Positions 9,216 to 17,424 of a stretch of DNA of 64,000 nucleotides are shown piece after piece. This stretch comes from Bacillota bacterium (lineage in GTDB: Bacteria; Bacillota_A; Clostridia; Lachnospirales; Lachnospiraceae), in contig JAEYMU010000056.1 in the NCBI GenBank assembly GCA_023407175.1, positions 186,001 through 250,000 on the forward strand, read 5' to 3'. A program made the position numbers and the translations under genes. The stretch's first letter is position 1. Each line of letters begins with the position of its first letter. Under the pieces are notes generated by a model that was not told the origin of the DNA, made no database searches, and worked only from the letters and a program-made list of their open reading frames with translations.

Positions 9216-10379
9216 GCACATCCTATAGATATTCTCCACATCTTCTGGTGCCAAAGCTTTAAATCCTTGTAATATATTGCCGCTGCATGCGTTCTTTGCC
9301 ATGGCTTTGAAGTTTGCCTCATCAATTCCGATTTCAGTAAGGGTTCTTTGCAGACCAAGAGTGTTAAACAAAAAGTCACTCAGACAAGCGATTGCTTTTT
9401 TTGCACCCTCCAGGTCGGAAAGAGATGCTTCAACCCCAAATATGTTGACACCGAATTTCTTGAACTGTACTGCAGTGGACTCATCCAAAATATATTCCAT
9501 CCAGCGGGGTGTAAGAATAGCCAAACCAAGTCCGTGGGTAATATCATAATATGCTGAGAGTTCATGCTCCATGGCATGGCAGCTCGCAGCCTGAAAACCA
9601 CCAGTCTGAAGGAATCCATTCAGAGCCCAGGAGGAAGCCCACATAAGGTTTGCCCGTGCATCGTAATTGTCAGGCTCTTTCATAGCTACCGGCGCATATT
9701 TAACAACCGTTTTGATTACGTCTTCCATGACACGGTCGATCATATCCATTTTTTTAGAATTGGTAAAATAGAACAGGTCGAAAATATGTGACATAATATC
9801 CGCAGAACCACAGGCAGTTTGAAAAGCATTTACAGAATAAGTGACTGTAGGATCAAGAAATGATACCTTGGGCTGCAGCAGCGGATGTAATAGGCCATAT
9901 TTTTCATTGGTGTCAACATTACTGATAACTCCTCCCGAATCCATCTCCGATCCTGTGGCAGCAAGTGTCAATACCGAAAAGACTGGCAATGCCTGAGTTA
10001 CAGGCGCTTTGTGTGTCACCAGATCCCAGCTGTCACCCTCATAAAAAGCTGCTGCCGCAATTACCTTTGTACAGTCGATTGTTGATCCGCCGCCAACAGC
10101 CAGAAGAACATCGATCTTTTCCTTTTTGCAGATATCAGCACCTTTGTTGACTGTTGTATGGCGGGGGTTGGGTTCAATTCCGGACAGTTCAAAGACGGTC
10201 AGTCCGGCTTTTTTCAATTCCTCCATAACCTTGTCATAAAGACCTATTTTTTTGATGGAACCGCCGCCATAGGTAAGCAGCACACGGTTGCCATACTGCT
10301 TAAGCTCTTCACCCAAGTGATCCAGCTGGTTTTCACCAAAGTAAATTTTTGTTGTATTTTGAAAAATAAAATTGTACAT
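9210..10379 (-). CDS. Iron-containing alcohol dehydrogenase (butanol-dehydrogenase type)
   Basis: About 389 residues in the group III Fe-ADH fold. It has the NAD(P)-binding GGGS motif in LLAVGGGSTIDCTKVI, the metal-site region DIMSHIFD, and the histidines of CHAMEHELSAYYDITHGLGL. These enzymes reduce aldehydes to alcohols in fermentation or aldehyde detoxification. The start is MYNFIF at 10379, because GGAGG sits seven bases upstream; the frame remains open further up but lacks a ribosome site. It follows a merR gene by about 100 bases in the same direction. A MerR-type promoter upstream of both suggests aldehyde- or electrophile-induced expression, as with AdhR-controlled operons. Confidence 0.85.
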   Translation of the reverse strand: MYNFIFQNTTKIYFGENQLDHLGEELKQYGNRVLLTYGGGSIKKIGLYDKVMEELKKAGLTVFELSGIEPNPRHTTVNKGADICKKEKIDVLLAVGGGSTIDCTKVIAAAAFYEGDSWDLVTHKAPVTQALPVFSVLTLAATGSEMDSGGVISNVDTNEKYGLLHPLLQPKVSFLDPTVTYSVNAFQTACGSADIMSHIFDLFYFTNSKKMDMIDRVMEDVIKTVVKYAPVAMKEPDNYDARANLMWASSWALNGFLQTGGFQAASCHAMEHELSAYYDITHGLGLAILTPRWMEYILDESTAVQFKKFGVNIFGVEASLSDLEGAKKAIACLSDFLFNTLGLQRTLTEIGIDEANFKAMAKNACSGNILQGFKALAPEDVENIYRMCL

Positions 10380-10477
10380 ATTCATTCCTCCGTCTGTTTT
10401 TTCTGATGGGCAAGCCAAAGGCCGCCTTCATTCAATTTTTGAACTCTCTATCACAGGCATTAGCTTGAACAGGTTTC

Positions 10478-10855
10478 TTATTTATCCCAGGATAACATAC
10501 CTGTCTCCACCGCAATTTCATATCTTGCGATTTTATAATTCAAGCGATTAAGAGTTGCATCTATCTGTCTTCTTTGCTCCAGGAGAATTTCTCTCTGTTC
10601 TGTCAACAGCCGAAGCCTTGCAGGGATCGTCGAGTCACCTGCCTGAAACAGTTTTACATACTCAATCATCACTTCCACCGGAAGGCCTGCACTCCTCATG
10701 CAAATGGAAAGTTCCACCCAATCCAAATCTTTCTCTTGATAGTCCCGGATTCCGCTGGAAGTTCGAGTAACGGGCGGGATCATACCAATTCGTTCATAGT
10801 AGCGAAGTGTATCCTGTGTGATATCGAATTTTTTACTTACCTCTTTAATAGTCAT
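10478..10855 (-). CDS. MerR-family regulator (AdhR/NmlR-like)
   Basis: A 125-residue protein with the MerR DNA-binding domain at the N-terminus (MTIKEVSKKFDITQDTLRYY) and a predicted dimer coiled coil (LRLLTEQREILLEQRRQID). Size and pairing with an alcohol dehydrogenase match the AdhR/NmlR group, which senses aldehydes or electrophiles. A conserved cysteine is seen at SICMRSAG, but whether it is the sensor is inference. GAGGTAGGACT precedes the ATG. A short ORF and a MerR-type promoter lie just upstream. Confidence 0.85.
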   Translation of the reverse strand: MTIKEVSKKFDITQDTLRYYERIGMIPPVTRTSSGIRDYQEKDLDWVELSICMRSAGLPVEVMIEYVKLFQAGDSTIPARLRLLTEQREILLEQRRQIDATLNRLNYKIARYEIAVETGMLSWDK

Positions 10856-10866
10856 AGTCCTACCTC

Positions 10867-10911
10867 TTATAAAGCATCAATAATTTTATGAGTAATATCC
10901 TTAAACTCCAT
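10867..10911 (-). CDS. 14-residue leader ORF upstream of merR
   Basis: MEFKDITHKIIDAL is preceded by AAGGAGG at ideal spacing, better than the ribosome site of merR itself. It lies between the MerR-type promoter and merR and stops 11 bases before the merR start. It may be a leader peptide coupling translation into merR, or the stub of a lost first gene. No function is recognised. Confidence 0.4.
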   Translation of the reverse strand: MEFKDITHKIIDAL

Positions 10912-10942
10912 GCTGTGACCTCCTTATTACTTTGATGCTATG

Positions 10943-10973
10943 ATTGTAATACCTGGAGTTCGCTCCAAGTCAA
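10943..10973 (-). promoter_or_regulatory. MerR-type promoter with 19-bp spacer and operator dyad
   Basis: On the minus strand, TTGACT (10968-10973) and TACAAT (10943-10948) are separated by 19 bp. The spacer carries the dyad CTTGGAG-CGAA-CTCCAGG (operator 10951-10970). A long spacer with a central dyad is the hallmark of MerR-activated promoters, and the dyad resembles those of AdhR/NmlR regulators. It drives the leader ORF, merR and the alcohol dehydrogenase. Confidence 0.75.
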
Positions 10974-11004
10974 GATTTTTTTTAATCCAATTCGTAAAAT
11001 GTAA

Positions 11005-11064
11005 TGATAAATTCTTGATTGTAAGGGTAAATTCATAGTTGCAGGAGTAAATTCGTGTTTGTAA
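11005..11064. repeat. Three tandem 20-bp imperfect repeats
   Basis: Units at 11005-11024, 11025-11044 and 11045-11064 share the core TAAATTC followed by TGTAA or TGCAG. A weaker fourth unit (10985-11004) precedes them. The 20-bp period is about two helical turns, as in arrays of direct-repeat operators. They lie between the merR promoter and the 3' end of the glycosyltransferase gene. Their function is unknown. Confidence 0.5.
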
Positions 11065-11088
11065 CAAATGAATTTTAGCTGCCTTCAG

Positions 11089-12165
11089 CTATCTATAAAA
11101 ATCAATTGTTTTAGGAAAGTACAGTATTTTGGCTTTTACATTGGCCATTAATTGAATAAAAATATCTAAATCCGAATTTTCAACATAGTCAAATACAGAT
11201 AACTTGATTGCCTCGTCATCCGCATATTTCCTGATTTCTATTTTTATATCTTCATACTTATTAATATCATCGTAGCATATCTCTATTGATTTCGTAGTAT
11301 TATCCGTCTCTAACTTTTTATAATTATTTACAATACTCCGGAATAATTCATAAATCTCCCGGTCTGATAAACCAAGAAATCCGGGATATTTTTTTATAAA
11401 TACGGAGGTATTATAGTCTACCTCCTTAATTTTACCTTTTGCTACGGTATCCTCCTCCTTGGAGCCGTGAAATTGATGTATAACCGTTCCTTTGGTATTG
11501 ATCGCAATTTTCATACCTTTTTGCCACATACGGTATACAAACTCAACATCCTCTATACCCCACTTTTTAAGTTCTTCATCAAAGCCGTCTGTCAATTCAA
11601 TCCATTGCTTTGGCACTGCCAGGTTACAGGTTAATGCAAATAGAAACGGAACCCTCATACTTCCTGCATTATAGGATAGGTTCTCAAAAATCTGATGTCT
11701 GAAATCGACTCCGGTAGGAAAAGAGCTTAAGATGTTTTTATCAAATATAGATTTATTCATTACTATTTGCTCATCAATTGGTTGATTGAGCAGTAGTCGC
11801 ATACCAACTACCGCCACATCGCTGCTTTGCTGGAAAAAGCGATCCAGATTTAGCAAAAAATCAGGTCTGACAATAATATCTCCATCAATAAAAACTACAA
11901 TATCGCCGGTGACATTTTTAAGCCCGTAATTCCTTGCTCTTGCCCTTGAAGAATTCCCATTTCTTGGCAAATATGTATAGATGAGAGGATATTTCTTATG
12001 CTCGGATATTACGGATTGAAAGGTATCATCCAGGGAGCCATCATCCGTAATAATTACTTCATAGGATATAGCTTCGTTGGTTTCTATATAATCCAACGCT
12101 CTTAGGGTATTGATAACCAATTTTCTATTTTGATAGGTCGGTATTACAAAGCTATACTTTCTCAA
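11089..12165 (-). CDS. GT2-family glycosyltransferase, last gene of the NRPS operon
   Basis: A 358-residue GT-A fold glycosyltransferase. It has the nucleotide-sugar-binding start YSFVIPTYQNRKLV, the ITDDGS motif, a DGD metal motif in VVFIDGDIIV, and the acceptor-side WGIEDVEFVYRM (Glyco_transf_7C type). It starts at a TTG four bases after the NRPS stop, with GGAAGGTGAGG as ribosome site, so it is clearly co-transcribed. It has no membrane segments. It probably glycosylates the product or an intermediate in the cytoplasm. Sugar and acceptor are unknown. Confidence 0.8.
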   Translation of the reverse strand: MRKYSFVIPTYQNRKLVINTLRALDYIETNEAISYEVIITDDGSLDDTFQSVISEHKKYPLIYTYLPRNGNSSRARARNYGLKNVTGDIVVFIDGDIIVRPDFLLNLDRFFQQSSDVAVVGMRLLLNQPIDEQIVMNKSIFDKNILSSFPTGVDFRHQIFENLSYNAGSMRVPFLFALTCNLAVPKQWIELTDGFDEELKKWGIEDVEFVYRMWQKGMKIAINTKGTVIHQFHGSKEEDTVAKGKIKEVDYNTSVFIKKYPGFLGLSDREIYELFRSIVNNYKKLETDNTTKSIEICYDDINKYEDIKIEIRKYADDEAIKLSVFDYVENSDLDIFIQLMANVKAKILYFPKTIDFYR

Positions 12166-12169
12166 ATCC

Positions 12170-15100
12170 TCACCTTCCTAACTTTCTATTAAGTAATTCA
12201 TAAATTTCATCCAAAAGTTTATATTCCACATCTTTTAATCGCAATATTTCATTTGAAACTTTTTCAATTGCAATTTTTTGTTCATTTGTTAATTTCAGTA
12301 AGTCAAACTCTTGAAAAACCTGCCCAAGAAATTGCTTTCGTATTTCATCAAACCTTAAAACCAACTGATAAAACTCTTTGTTCTTACTTACTAATTCAGA
12401 GCTTAATTTGAACTTTTCAATCACATAGGACAGCCTGGCATATAAGCATTTCTTATGCTCTGCCAGTAAATGCAACGCCCGGTAATCCACATTAAATTCA
12501 CCGCGTAAAATATGATTAAGCTCTTTTACGATTGTCTCATAGACATCCATACCAAAGGTAACCCGGTTCACATCATATTCAAAATTGTATAATCGGTATT
12601 CGTCTGCTTCACTATGTATATAGTCATATAAATCCTGCAGGAATTTCCTTTTGGAAAATGGGAATTGCCTCTCCGGAGATTTTAACTTAATTAATTGCAC
12701 TGCCGACCAGGCACACCACGGCGCATAATTCAAATAATGCACCTTGCTGCTGGTATAGGATTTATTCAATTCATCATAATCAAACAATAGGTCCGTAAAT
12801 AATCTGGATTTATCAAAACCAACACCTTTTACCTGCCTTGTCTCATCATCATACCCATAAACCATAGAAGCGTGTACATAATGGTTTTTCATATAATCGT
12901 GTTTATTACTTAACTCATATTCATCTAAATTAATGATAAGATAATACCCTAACTGTATTTTATCCTTAATAAAATCAACAATGCTTCCGACCTCCTGCAG
13001 CAAATGATATCCCAGGCAAATGACATCTGCGATATCCGCAAAAGAATCCCTGGGTTCTGAATAGTTGATTTCTAAGAAGCCTTTCGCATCCCGATAGGAA
13101 AAGATCTGAATGTAGTTGGAATAATACCACCCTATATAATTATGATTAGCCAGGATTGCACATAAAGGCAAACTCCTGTGCAGATAGGTAGTAATTTCAT
13201 TCTGAGCTGCTGCCGGTAATTCTGCTTTTGATTGATACTCTCCGATATGGTATGCCGTTATGGCATCCTTTCCCTTTATTTCTTTGAGATTGTCCAGTTC
13301 TTTCATATTATACATATTCTCAACCAGCTCAAATTGATTGTTTACTGCCTCTCCTCTGGAATCCAAAATCTTTTTTATACTGCCCCTTTGGAACATTTCA
13401 GTTACTTCCAGATCAATCCCATGATCCTTTGCCATAGTACACGCCATTACTGCAAGCAGGGAATCCCCTCCTAAATCAAAGAAATTGTCAAACAAGCTTA
13501 CCTGGGGAACATGTAATAGCTCCTCCCATATTTCTACTAGGGCTTCCTCTTCTTTTGTGGAGGGCGCCTGATATTCTGCTCCTGTCCGCATTTTGCCAAT
13601 AGGATCCGGAAGTGCTTTTTTATCAAGCTTTCCGTTATGATTTGTAGGTATACTGTCTAGTTGTACATAATAAGCCGGTATCATATAATAGGGCAGCTTG
13701 TCTTCCAAAAACATTCTTAACTCCCCAACAGACAGCTCTCTTTTGGCTGTAATATATGCTGTAATTGCTTTTTTACCATCCAGTTCTTTTAGGACAGCCG
13801 CTACCTGTTTCATATCCTCATGCTTACATAATTGGGTTTCAATTTCTCCCAGTTCGATTCGAAAGCCTCTGATTTTAACCTGCTGATCAATACGACCCAG
13901 ATATTCAATATTACCGTTTGGCATCCATCTTGCAAGATCACCGGATCGATATAATCTGCCTTCACCATAAGGGTTTTGGGTGAATTTCTCCCTTGTCATT
14001 TCAGGAAGGTTTAGATACCCTCTTGCCAAGCCTTCTCCCGATACGCATAATTCTCCCGGGACGCCAATGCCGCATAAATGCAGCTGATTCATAATATAAA
14101 CACCTAAGGTAGGAATTGCAGAACCGATATCGCTGATCCCTTTTTCAATTTCCAGGTCGCCAATCTCTTTATAGGTTACATGTACTGTTGTCTCGGTTAT
14201 TCCATACATATTTACTATCCTGGCATCGGGGTGAGTGTCTTTCCATTGTTTCAACCGCTTCGGAGCCAGGGCTTCCCCGCCAAAAATCAAATACCTTATG
14301 CTGTCTTTCCTATTCCATCTATTCAAACTAATTAAATTGTAGAAAGAAGAGGGAACCTGATTCAATACCGTAATCTTTTCCTTTACAATTAAATCAAGAA
14401 GCTGCTGCCCGTTCTTTGCTGCATCCTTCGGAACTACTACTAATTTTCCGCCATATAGAGTCGCCCCGTACATTTCCCAAACAGAGAAGTCAAAGCAGAA
14501 GGAATGAAACATGGTCCAAACGTCAAGGCTGTTAAAATCAAACTGGAATTTACTATTGAATAATAAGCGAACCAGATTTCTGTGTTCAATCATAACTCCC
14601 TTTGGATTGCCGGTTGTTCCTGAAGTATAGATAACATATAAAATATCCTCTGCACGATTAACCGGTAAAGGATTATCGGACTCTCCAATTGCATGCTCTT
14701 CCTCTTCCAAATTCACCACAGGAACATCAAGTCCATCTGTTTGCGCCCGGTAAACCAATACAGCCTTAGGGTTGCAATCCTTTATTATATAATCAATTCT
14801 TTCTTTGGGATACTCTGTATTGATGGGAACGTAGGCTCCTCCCGATTTTACAATTCCGTAGATACCTACTATCATTTCAATACTTCGTTCAGCCAATATC
14901 GCTACAAAATCGCAGGGCTTCACACCCATTGCCCGTAATCTTTCTGCCACAGCATTGGCCCGATTATTTAGCTCGCTATAGGTTATCCTTTCATTTTCAT
15001 ATACAACTGCTATATTATCCGGAGTCTTACGCACCTGCTCTTCAAAAATTTCTACAACTGTTTTCTTCCTGGGATAATCCGCATCACACTTATTAAATTC

Positions 15101-15655
15101 CTGCAATATCAGCTTCTTTTCATCCGTAGTAATAAAATCAATATCCAAAACCCTGCAATTAACCTCTCCTGATATGAAACCGGCAATATTGCAGTAGTGC
15201 TTTTCCAATCGTAATATGGAGCTGTCCTCCCATATATTTTTATCATATAGTAACGTTATCTTTTTACCGATAAAAACAAAGGCAAAGTCCACCCATACCT
15301 CTCCCTGAAAAGGATTATAGAGGATAGCCGTAACCTTTTCTGCATTCTGAAGCAGCTTCTTTGCTGTCTCCTGCACCTCCCATACCCTGTCACATTCATC
15401 GATTGAAAAGGAGATGACATTGCTGACATTATCCATGTACAAACCGCAGGTACAATCCTGCCTTGTGTACTGAAACAGCAAAATCATAAATGCAGCAAAG
15501 CCTGTCCTAAGCTCCGGTAAGCTAAATTCCATAGTTCGTTCCATAATATCCGGTTCCAGTTCTCTGTCTCTGGCACGGTCTATCAATATGCTTGTCTCTG
15601 CCACTTCATTTAATGTTTTTTTGTCTGCTAATTTAAAATAATCTTCCCATTTCAA
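12170..15655 (-). CDS. NRPS: partial C-like N-terminus, A, PCP and fused BtrH-like domain
   Basis: A 1161-residue protein. Residues 1-~200 look like the C-terminal half of a condensation domain without an HHxxxDG motif. The adenylation domain (~205-690) has YTSGTTGNPKGV, FDFSVWEMYG, NMYGITETTVHVTY, YRSGDLARW and NHNGKLDKKAL. The carrier domain has LGGDSLL with the phosphopantetheine serine near 730. The last ~360 residues align by eye with the two stand-alone BtrH-like proteins of this operon (LPLCAILANHNYIGWYYSNY, then NHYVHASMVYGYDD and GVGFDKSRL). No thioesterase or reductase is present. The start is TTG after GGAGGGG. I infer that an amino acid is loaded here and passed on by the fused domain. 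Confidence 0.8.
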   Translation of the reverse strand: MKWEDYFKLADKKTLNEVAETSILIDRARDRELEPDIMERTMEFSLPELRTGFAAFMILLFQYTRQDCTCGLYMDNVSNVISFSIDECDRVWEVQETAKKLLQNAEKVTAILYNPFQGEVWVDFAFVFIGKKITLLYDKNIWEDSSILRLEKHYCNIAGFISGEVNCRVLDIDFITTDEKKLILQEFNKCDADYPRKKTVVEIFEEQVRKTPDNIAVVYENERITYSELNNRANAVAERLRAMGVKPCDFVAILAERSIEMIVGIYGIVKSGGAYVPINTEYPKERIDYIIKDCNPKAVLVYRAQTDGLDVPVVNLEEEEHAIGESDNPLPVNRAEDILYVIYTSGTTGNPKGVMIEHRNLVRLLFNSKFQFDFNSLDVWTMFHSFCFDFSVWEMYGATLYGGKLVVVPKDAAKNGQQLLDLIVKEKITVLNQVPSSFYNLISLNRWNRKDSIRYLIFGGEALAPKRLKQWKDTHPDARIVNMYGITETTVHVTYKEIGDLEIEKGISDIGSAIPTLGVYIMNQLHLCGIGVPGELCVSGEGLARGYLNLPEMTREKFTQNPYGEGRLYRSGDLARWMPNGNIEYLGRIDQQVKIRGFRIELGEIETQLCKHEDMKQVAAVLKELDGKKAITAYITAKRELSVGELRMFLEDKLPYYMIPAYYVQLDSIPTNHNGKLDKKALPDPIGKMRTGAEYQAPSTKEEEALVEIWEELLHVPQVSLFDNFFDLGGDSLLAVMACTMAKDHGIDLEVTEMFQRGSIKKILDSRGEAVNNQFELVENMYNMKELDNLKEIKGKDAITAYHIGEYQSKAELPAAAQNEITTYLHRSLPLCAILANHNYIGWYYSNYIQIFSYRDAKGFLEINYSEPRDSFADIADVICLGYHLLQEVGSIVDFIKDKIQLGYYLIINLDEYELSNKHDYMKNHYVHASMVYGYDDETRQVKGVGFDKSRLFTDLLFDYDELNKSYTSSKVHYLNYAPWCAWSAVQLIKLKSPERQFPFSKRKFLQDLYDYIHSEADEYRLYNFEYDVNRVTFGMDVYETIVKELNHILRGEFNVDYRALHLLAEHKKCLYARLSYVIEKFKLSSELVSKNKEFYQLVLRFDEIRKQFLGQVFQEFDLLKLTNEQKIAIEKVSNEILRLKDVEYKLLDEIYELLNRKLGR

Positions 15656-15681
15656 TTTACTGCCCCTCCAGTTTATGAAAT

Positions 15682-17424
15682 TTAATTTTCGTATTGGCTT
15701 TGAAAGATGTCTCTGTATTCCTCATTCTTTTCCCATAAAGCATCCAGGGAAGCATCACCAACAATCCTTCCCTCTTTTAAAACAACTCCCCGGTCTAATT
15801 TAAGAATGGAAGATAATCTGTGTGCAATTACAATAATCGTCCTGCCTTTCGATATTCTTTCAATGGTTTCATTAATTATTTTTTCCGATTGATAATCCAG
15901 TGCGGAAGTAGCTTCATCAAAAATTATTATTTTCGGGTTCTTAAGCATAATTCGTGCTATATTTAGCCGCTGTCTCTGACCTCCGGATAAAATCGAACCT
16001 TTTTCACCCACAATTGTGTGATAGCCCTGTTCCATATGATCAACTACTTCTTTAAAACCTGCATATTCACAGGCCAGCTCAATTTCCTCCCTGCCGGCAT
16101 CCGGTTTTGCCAGTTTTAAATTATCCAATATGGACAAATTAAAAATCGTGCTTTCCTGCATTACAACGCCGATGCAAGTATGGATGTCTCCCTCATTCAC
16201 AAGCTTCAGCTCCTGTCCGTCAATGCAAAGCTTGCCCTCGTTCGGGTAATAGAGACAGGAAAGTAATTTGGCCAAGGTACTTTTCCCGCATCCGCTTTTT
16301 CCAATAATCGCAATACGCTCTCCCCCTTTTATCTCTAAATTAATATTTGACAGGGCATTATTCTCCTGGTTTTTATATCGAAAGGACATATTTTGAAAAG
16401 AGATGTTGTAATCAGTGCACAATAAGGGTTCTTTCTTCTCTTTCTTTGTATGTGTGCAACGAAGCATATCTGCAACTCTTTTTAGCAGGGGATAATCTCT
16501 GGAAAATATCATATTATAGTTGTTCAGTCTGTTTATGCTCACCATTAATTGCTCGTAATAAACCTTGAACACCAGCAATTCTCCAACTGTCATCCAGCCT
16601 TTAAAAATAAAAATTGCTCCTACAAAATAAATACTTAAATTCACCAGAAAGGTGTCCTTAAATGCAATGAAGCATTCATTTCCAAACCAGTACATCCATT
16701 TTGTAAAATTGCTCTTGCATAAAGCTTTCCAATGCTTTACGAAATATATCTGGTCATTCTTCTGAATATTCAGCGCCCTTACCTCTTTCCACCCGCGCAA
16801 ATCATTCACAAGCCATTTTTCATAACCGCTCCAGGCCTGGCGGTATTCCTCGGTTGCATCTCCAACCTTATTTCCCATGATTACTGTTATTTTAAATACC
16901 AGGGGCAGGATAAGAATTCCAAATAAGGTTAATATCCAATTCATATAAAAAAGAATTATTACAATTACTGCAATTGTTCCCATTTCCACAAGGCGCCCAA
17001 CAATCTGCTGCTTGATAAAATCCTCAAAAACGATAACATCATTATCCACGCGGTTTTTTAATTCACCAATATCGTTCTCATCGTAATATTCCGTTTTCTG
17101 TCCTGTTATGTATTTCCATAGTTTCGTGATTACCCTATAGGTTATATTGTAATAAAAGCTGTTTTCTTTTTTCTTAATCGCAATATGGGTTAAAGTTTCC
17201 AGAATGTATACAAGAACCATTCCAATACAAATAAACCATAAAACATCAAGCTTTCTATTCAATATAACGTCATCTATTAAATACTTTTTAAAAACCGGCT
17301 CCGTTAAACTAAAGAGGATAATCAGTGTCTTACCGATTCCCAAAAAAACAAAATCCTTCTTTCCGGTCACCAGGAAAGCTTTTAAGGACCTTATGATTTC
17401 AATTAGCTGTTTATTGGATTTCAT
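15682..17424 (-). CDS. ABC exporter half-transporter 2 of the NRPS operon
   Basis: A 580-residue half-transporter with six N-terminal membrane helices and a C-terminal ATPase. The ATPase has Walker A GKSGCGKS, signature LSGGQRQRLN, Walker B IIIFDEATSALD and the H-loop HR. No C39 peptidase domain is present, so it is not a leader-cleaving bacteriocin exporter. Its start overlaps the stop of the preceding ABC gene (ATGA), a sign that the two make a heterodimer. Position directly before the NRPS gene points to export of the cluster product. Intracellular trafficking of an intermediate is less likely. Confidence 0.85.
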   Translation of the reverse strand: MKSNKQLIEIIRSLKAFLVTGKKDFVFLGIGKTLIILFSLTEPVFKKYLIDDVILNRKLDVLWFICIGMVLVYILETLTHIAIKKKENSFYYNITYRVITKLWKYITGQKTEYYDENDIGELKNRVDNDVIVFEDFIKQQIVGRLVEMGTIAVIVIILFYMNWILTLFGILILPLVFKITVIMGNKVGDATEEYRQAWSGYEKWLVNDLRGWKEVRALNIQKNDQIYFVKHWKALCKSNFTKWMYWFGNECFIAFKDTFLVNLSIYFVGAIFIFKGWMTVGELLVFKVYYEQLMVSINRLNNYNMIFSRDYPLLKRVADMLRCTHTKKEKKEPLLCTDYNISFQNMSFRYKNQENNALSNINLEIKGGERIAIIGKSGCGKSTLAKLLSCLYYPNEGKLCIDGQELKLVNEGDIHTCIGVVMQESTIFNLSILDNLKLAKPDAGREEIELACEYAGFKEVVDHMEQGYHTIVGEKGSILSGGQRQRLNIARIMLKNPKIIIFDEATSALDYQSEKIINETIERISKGRTIIVIAHRLSSILKLDRGVVLKEGRIVGDASLDALWEKNEEYRDIFQSQYEN

